Shown here piece by piece: positions 62,675 to 64,000 of a DNA stretch of 64,000 nt. The stretch's first letter is position 1. Every line of letters starts with the position of its first letter. Source of the stretch: Bog-756 sp963806455 (lineage in GTDB: Bacteria > Actinomycetota > Acidimicrobiia > Acidimicrobiales > RAAP-2); contig CAWDXZ010000001.1 of assembly GCA_963806455.1 (NCBI GenBank), forward strand, positions 682,001 to 746,000, read 5' to 3'. The position numbers were made by a program, and so were the translations under genes. A model generated the notes under the pieces. The model was not told the DNA's origin. It saw only the letters and a list, made by a program, of their open reading frames with translations, and ran no database searches.

Positions 62675-63691
62675 CTATCGGACCGCCTGCTTGAAGCCGG
62701 CCAGCACCTCGGCCCACCGCTCGGGCTCCATGGCATAGGGCGCGTAGAAGTTGAACCGGTCGACGACGCCGTCGAACCGGCGGAGCACCATGGCGGCGAT
62801 CTCATCCAGGTCGCCGACGATGGCGAACGTGTTGAGCATCTCGTCGTCGATCAGCCCGGCCATCTCCTTCCAGGCGCCGCGCTTGGAGAGAGCGTTGAGC
62901 TCGGTCTGGAGATCGCCCCATCCGTGCAGCTCGAGCACCGGGCGGTAGGCCGGGGTCGACCCGTAGAAGGCCAGCTGGGTCCGGACCGCCCTGGCTGCCT
63001 TCGCCATCCCGGCCTCGTCCACGCCGGTGACCACCATCCCCGGGTAGGAGATCTGGAAGTCGTCCCGGGAACGGCCGCCGGCGGTGAGCCCCCGCTCGAG
63101 GGCGGGCACGGTCACGTCGCGGAGGTAGCGCTCGGTGGTGAAGCCGTGGGCCAGCATGCCGTCGGCCACCTCGCCGGCCACCTCGGTCATCCGCTGGCCC
63201 ACCGCGGCCAGGAAGATCCGGGGGTTGCCGAAGGGATTGGGCCCCGGATCGAACATCGGGTTCATGAGAGTGTGCCGGTAGAAGTCACCGCGGAAGGCCA
63301 ACCTGGTCCCCCCGGACCAGCTGGCCCAAATGGCTCGAATGGCGAGGATCAGCTCCCGCATCCTGGCCGCCGGGTGGGACCAGGGCATCGAGAACCGCTT
63401 CTCGATGTGGGGTTTGATCTGGGAGCCGAGGCCCAACAGGAACCGTCCCTCGGACAGGGTCTGGAGGTCGTTGGCCACCATGGCCAGCGTCATCGGGTTG
63501 CGGGCAAAGGCGACGGCGATGCCCGTGCCCAGTTGGATCCGCTCGGTGGCCTGGGCCGCCAGGGCCAGGGGCAGGAAGGGATCGTGGGAGGTCTCCGCCG
63601 ACCAGATCCCGTCGTAGCCCACCCGCTCGGCCATCCGCGCCGCTTCGACGACGCCCCCGGGGTCGAAGCCGATGCCTCCGTCCACGTCCAT
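62675..63691 (-). CDS. LLM-class F420-dependent oxidoreductase
   Basis: 338 residues: AARMAERVGYDGIWSAETSH, FLPLALAAQATERIQLGTGI, ARNPMTLAMVANDLQTLSEG and RFLLGLGSQ are the luciferase-like/F420 signature. Convergent with leuS. Substrate unknown. A minus-strand TACCGT lies five bases before the ATG. Confidence 0.9.
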   Translation of the reverse strand: MDVDGGIGFDPGGVVEAARMAERVGYDGIWSAETSHDPFLPLALAAQATERIQLGTGIAVAFARNPMTLAMVANDLQTLSEGRFLLGLGSQIKPHIEKRFSMPWSHPAARMRELILAIRAIWASWSGGTRLAFRGDFYRHTLMNPMFDPGPNPFGNPRIFLAAVGQRMTEVAGEVADGMLAHGFTTERYLRDVTVPALERGLTAGGRSRDDFQISYPGMVVTGVDEAGMAKAARAVRTQLAFYGSTPAYRPVLELHGWGDLQTELNALSKRGAWKEMAGLIDDEMLNTFAIVGDLDEIAAMVLRRFDGVVDRFNFYAPYAMEPERWAEVLAGFKQAVR

Positions 63692-63696
63692 GTGTC

Positions 63697-63702
63697 ACGG
63701 TA
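63697..63702 (-). promoter_or_regulatory. -10 box for the LLM oxidoreductase gene
   Basis: TACCGT on the minus strand five bases before the ATG at 63691. Confidence 0.4.
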
Positions 63703-63771
63703 CCCCGGCCGCGGGGAGCCCGGGGTCGGGGGTCGTTGCATTCCGTTGCGGGGGACCAACAGAATTCACCC

Positions 63772-64000
63772 GTGGCCGACCAGACTTCCGACCGGAGCAG
63801 CGGCCCTTCCGACCCTCCGGCGACCGTGACCGACGAGGACCGCGACCGCTACGGCCGCCTACTCGACCGGGCCGCCGAGCGCGGGCTGCTCGACGCCTAC
63901 GACTACGAGGTCCGCCTGCGAGACCTGGCCTCCGCCTCCACCATCGAGGAGATGAACCGGATCGTGACCGAGCTCCCCGCCTTCACCGCGCCGCCGCCGG
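63772..64000 (+). CDS. DUF1707 domain protein, 3' end outside the window
   Basis: 76 residues visible from a GTG start: YGRLLDRAAERGLLDAYDYE then RLRDLASASTIEEMNRIV and TELPAF, the short helical DUF1707 (SHOCT-like) domain that usually precedes a membrane or other domain in actinobacterial proteins. The rest lies beyond the window. Confidence 0.8.
   Translation, partial: MADQTSDRSSGPSDPPATVTDEDRDRYGRLLDRAAERGLLDAYDYEVRLRDLASASTIEEMNRIVTELPAFTAPPP

Overview
The window is high-GC DNA, most likely from an actinobacterium and probably an uncultured member of the class Acidimicrobiia. This is inferred from F420-type (LLM and DDN-like) oxidoreductases, a DUF1707 protein, secreted GYWLVAADGG-type repeat proteins, GTG/TTG starts, and many genes whose start codon lies 5-8 bases after a TANNNT -10 box (leaderless transcripts). 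No 16S rRNA gene is present, so the placement is tentative.

Layout. (1) 1-12.5 kb: chromosomal metabolism and envelope genes. A tightly overlapping zinc alcohol dehydrogenase / VOC / F420-dependent oxidoreductase set is followed by polytopic GT-C-like membrane proteins, a HAD phosphatase, a DUF1810 protein, a methyltransferase and an inositol-monophosphatase-like gene. (2) 12.6-19.7 kb: the most coherent system in the window. A six-gene operon encodes a small membrane protein, ApbE flavin transferase, a bis-heme ferric-reductase-like membrane protein, a NuoF/SLBB-like flavoprotein, a one-cluster ferredoxin and an exported phosphodiester-glycosidase-like protein. An OmpR-type regulator and histidine kinase follow. 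Both transcription units carry the same 11-bp-period GTCAT direct repeat at the same distance from a leaderless -10 box, so the kinase/regulator pair probably controls itself and the redox operon. (3) 19.8-31 kb: ABC-2 exporter, SRPBCC, VOC, a DOPA-dioxygenase-like enzyme, a GH4 glycosidase, an FkbM methyltransferase, and the intact copy of a GT-C-like membrane protein whose paralogue at 7.2 kb is frameshifted.

(4) 31-57 kb: an accessory, decaying region. It holds four identifiable insertion sequences (ISNCY-like, IS1380, IS3, ISL3), a truncated IS1380 transposase, and gene remnants (acyltransferase 3 just upstream at 29 kb, resolvase/transposase HTH pieces, GMC oxidoreductase C-terminus, GH15-like N-terminus, DUF4396, two integrase pieces). 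Intact cargo lies between them: Hsp20 with a CIRCE operator, a heme-oxygenase-like iron enzyme, an ABC exporter, a pentapeptide-repeat secreted protein, a hemerythrin, DUF2254 and a repeat/DUF4232 secreted protein. Decayed integrase fragments lie on both sides of a tRNA-Ala(GGC) gene near 54.9 kb, marking it as an old integration site. The ISL3 copy has a perfect 8-bp target duplication, and removing it restores the reading frame of a nuclease-fold-like gene.

(5) 57-64 kb: return to core genes: a frameshifted alkaline-phosphatase-superfamily gene, leuS, a second LLM oxidoreductase and a partial DUF1707 gene.

At least six otherwise well-preserved genes are split by single-base frameshifts. 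Some of these may be sequence or assembly errors rather than true pseudogenes.
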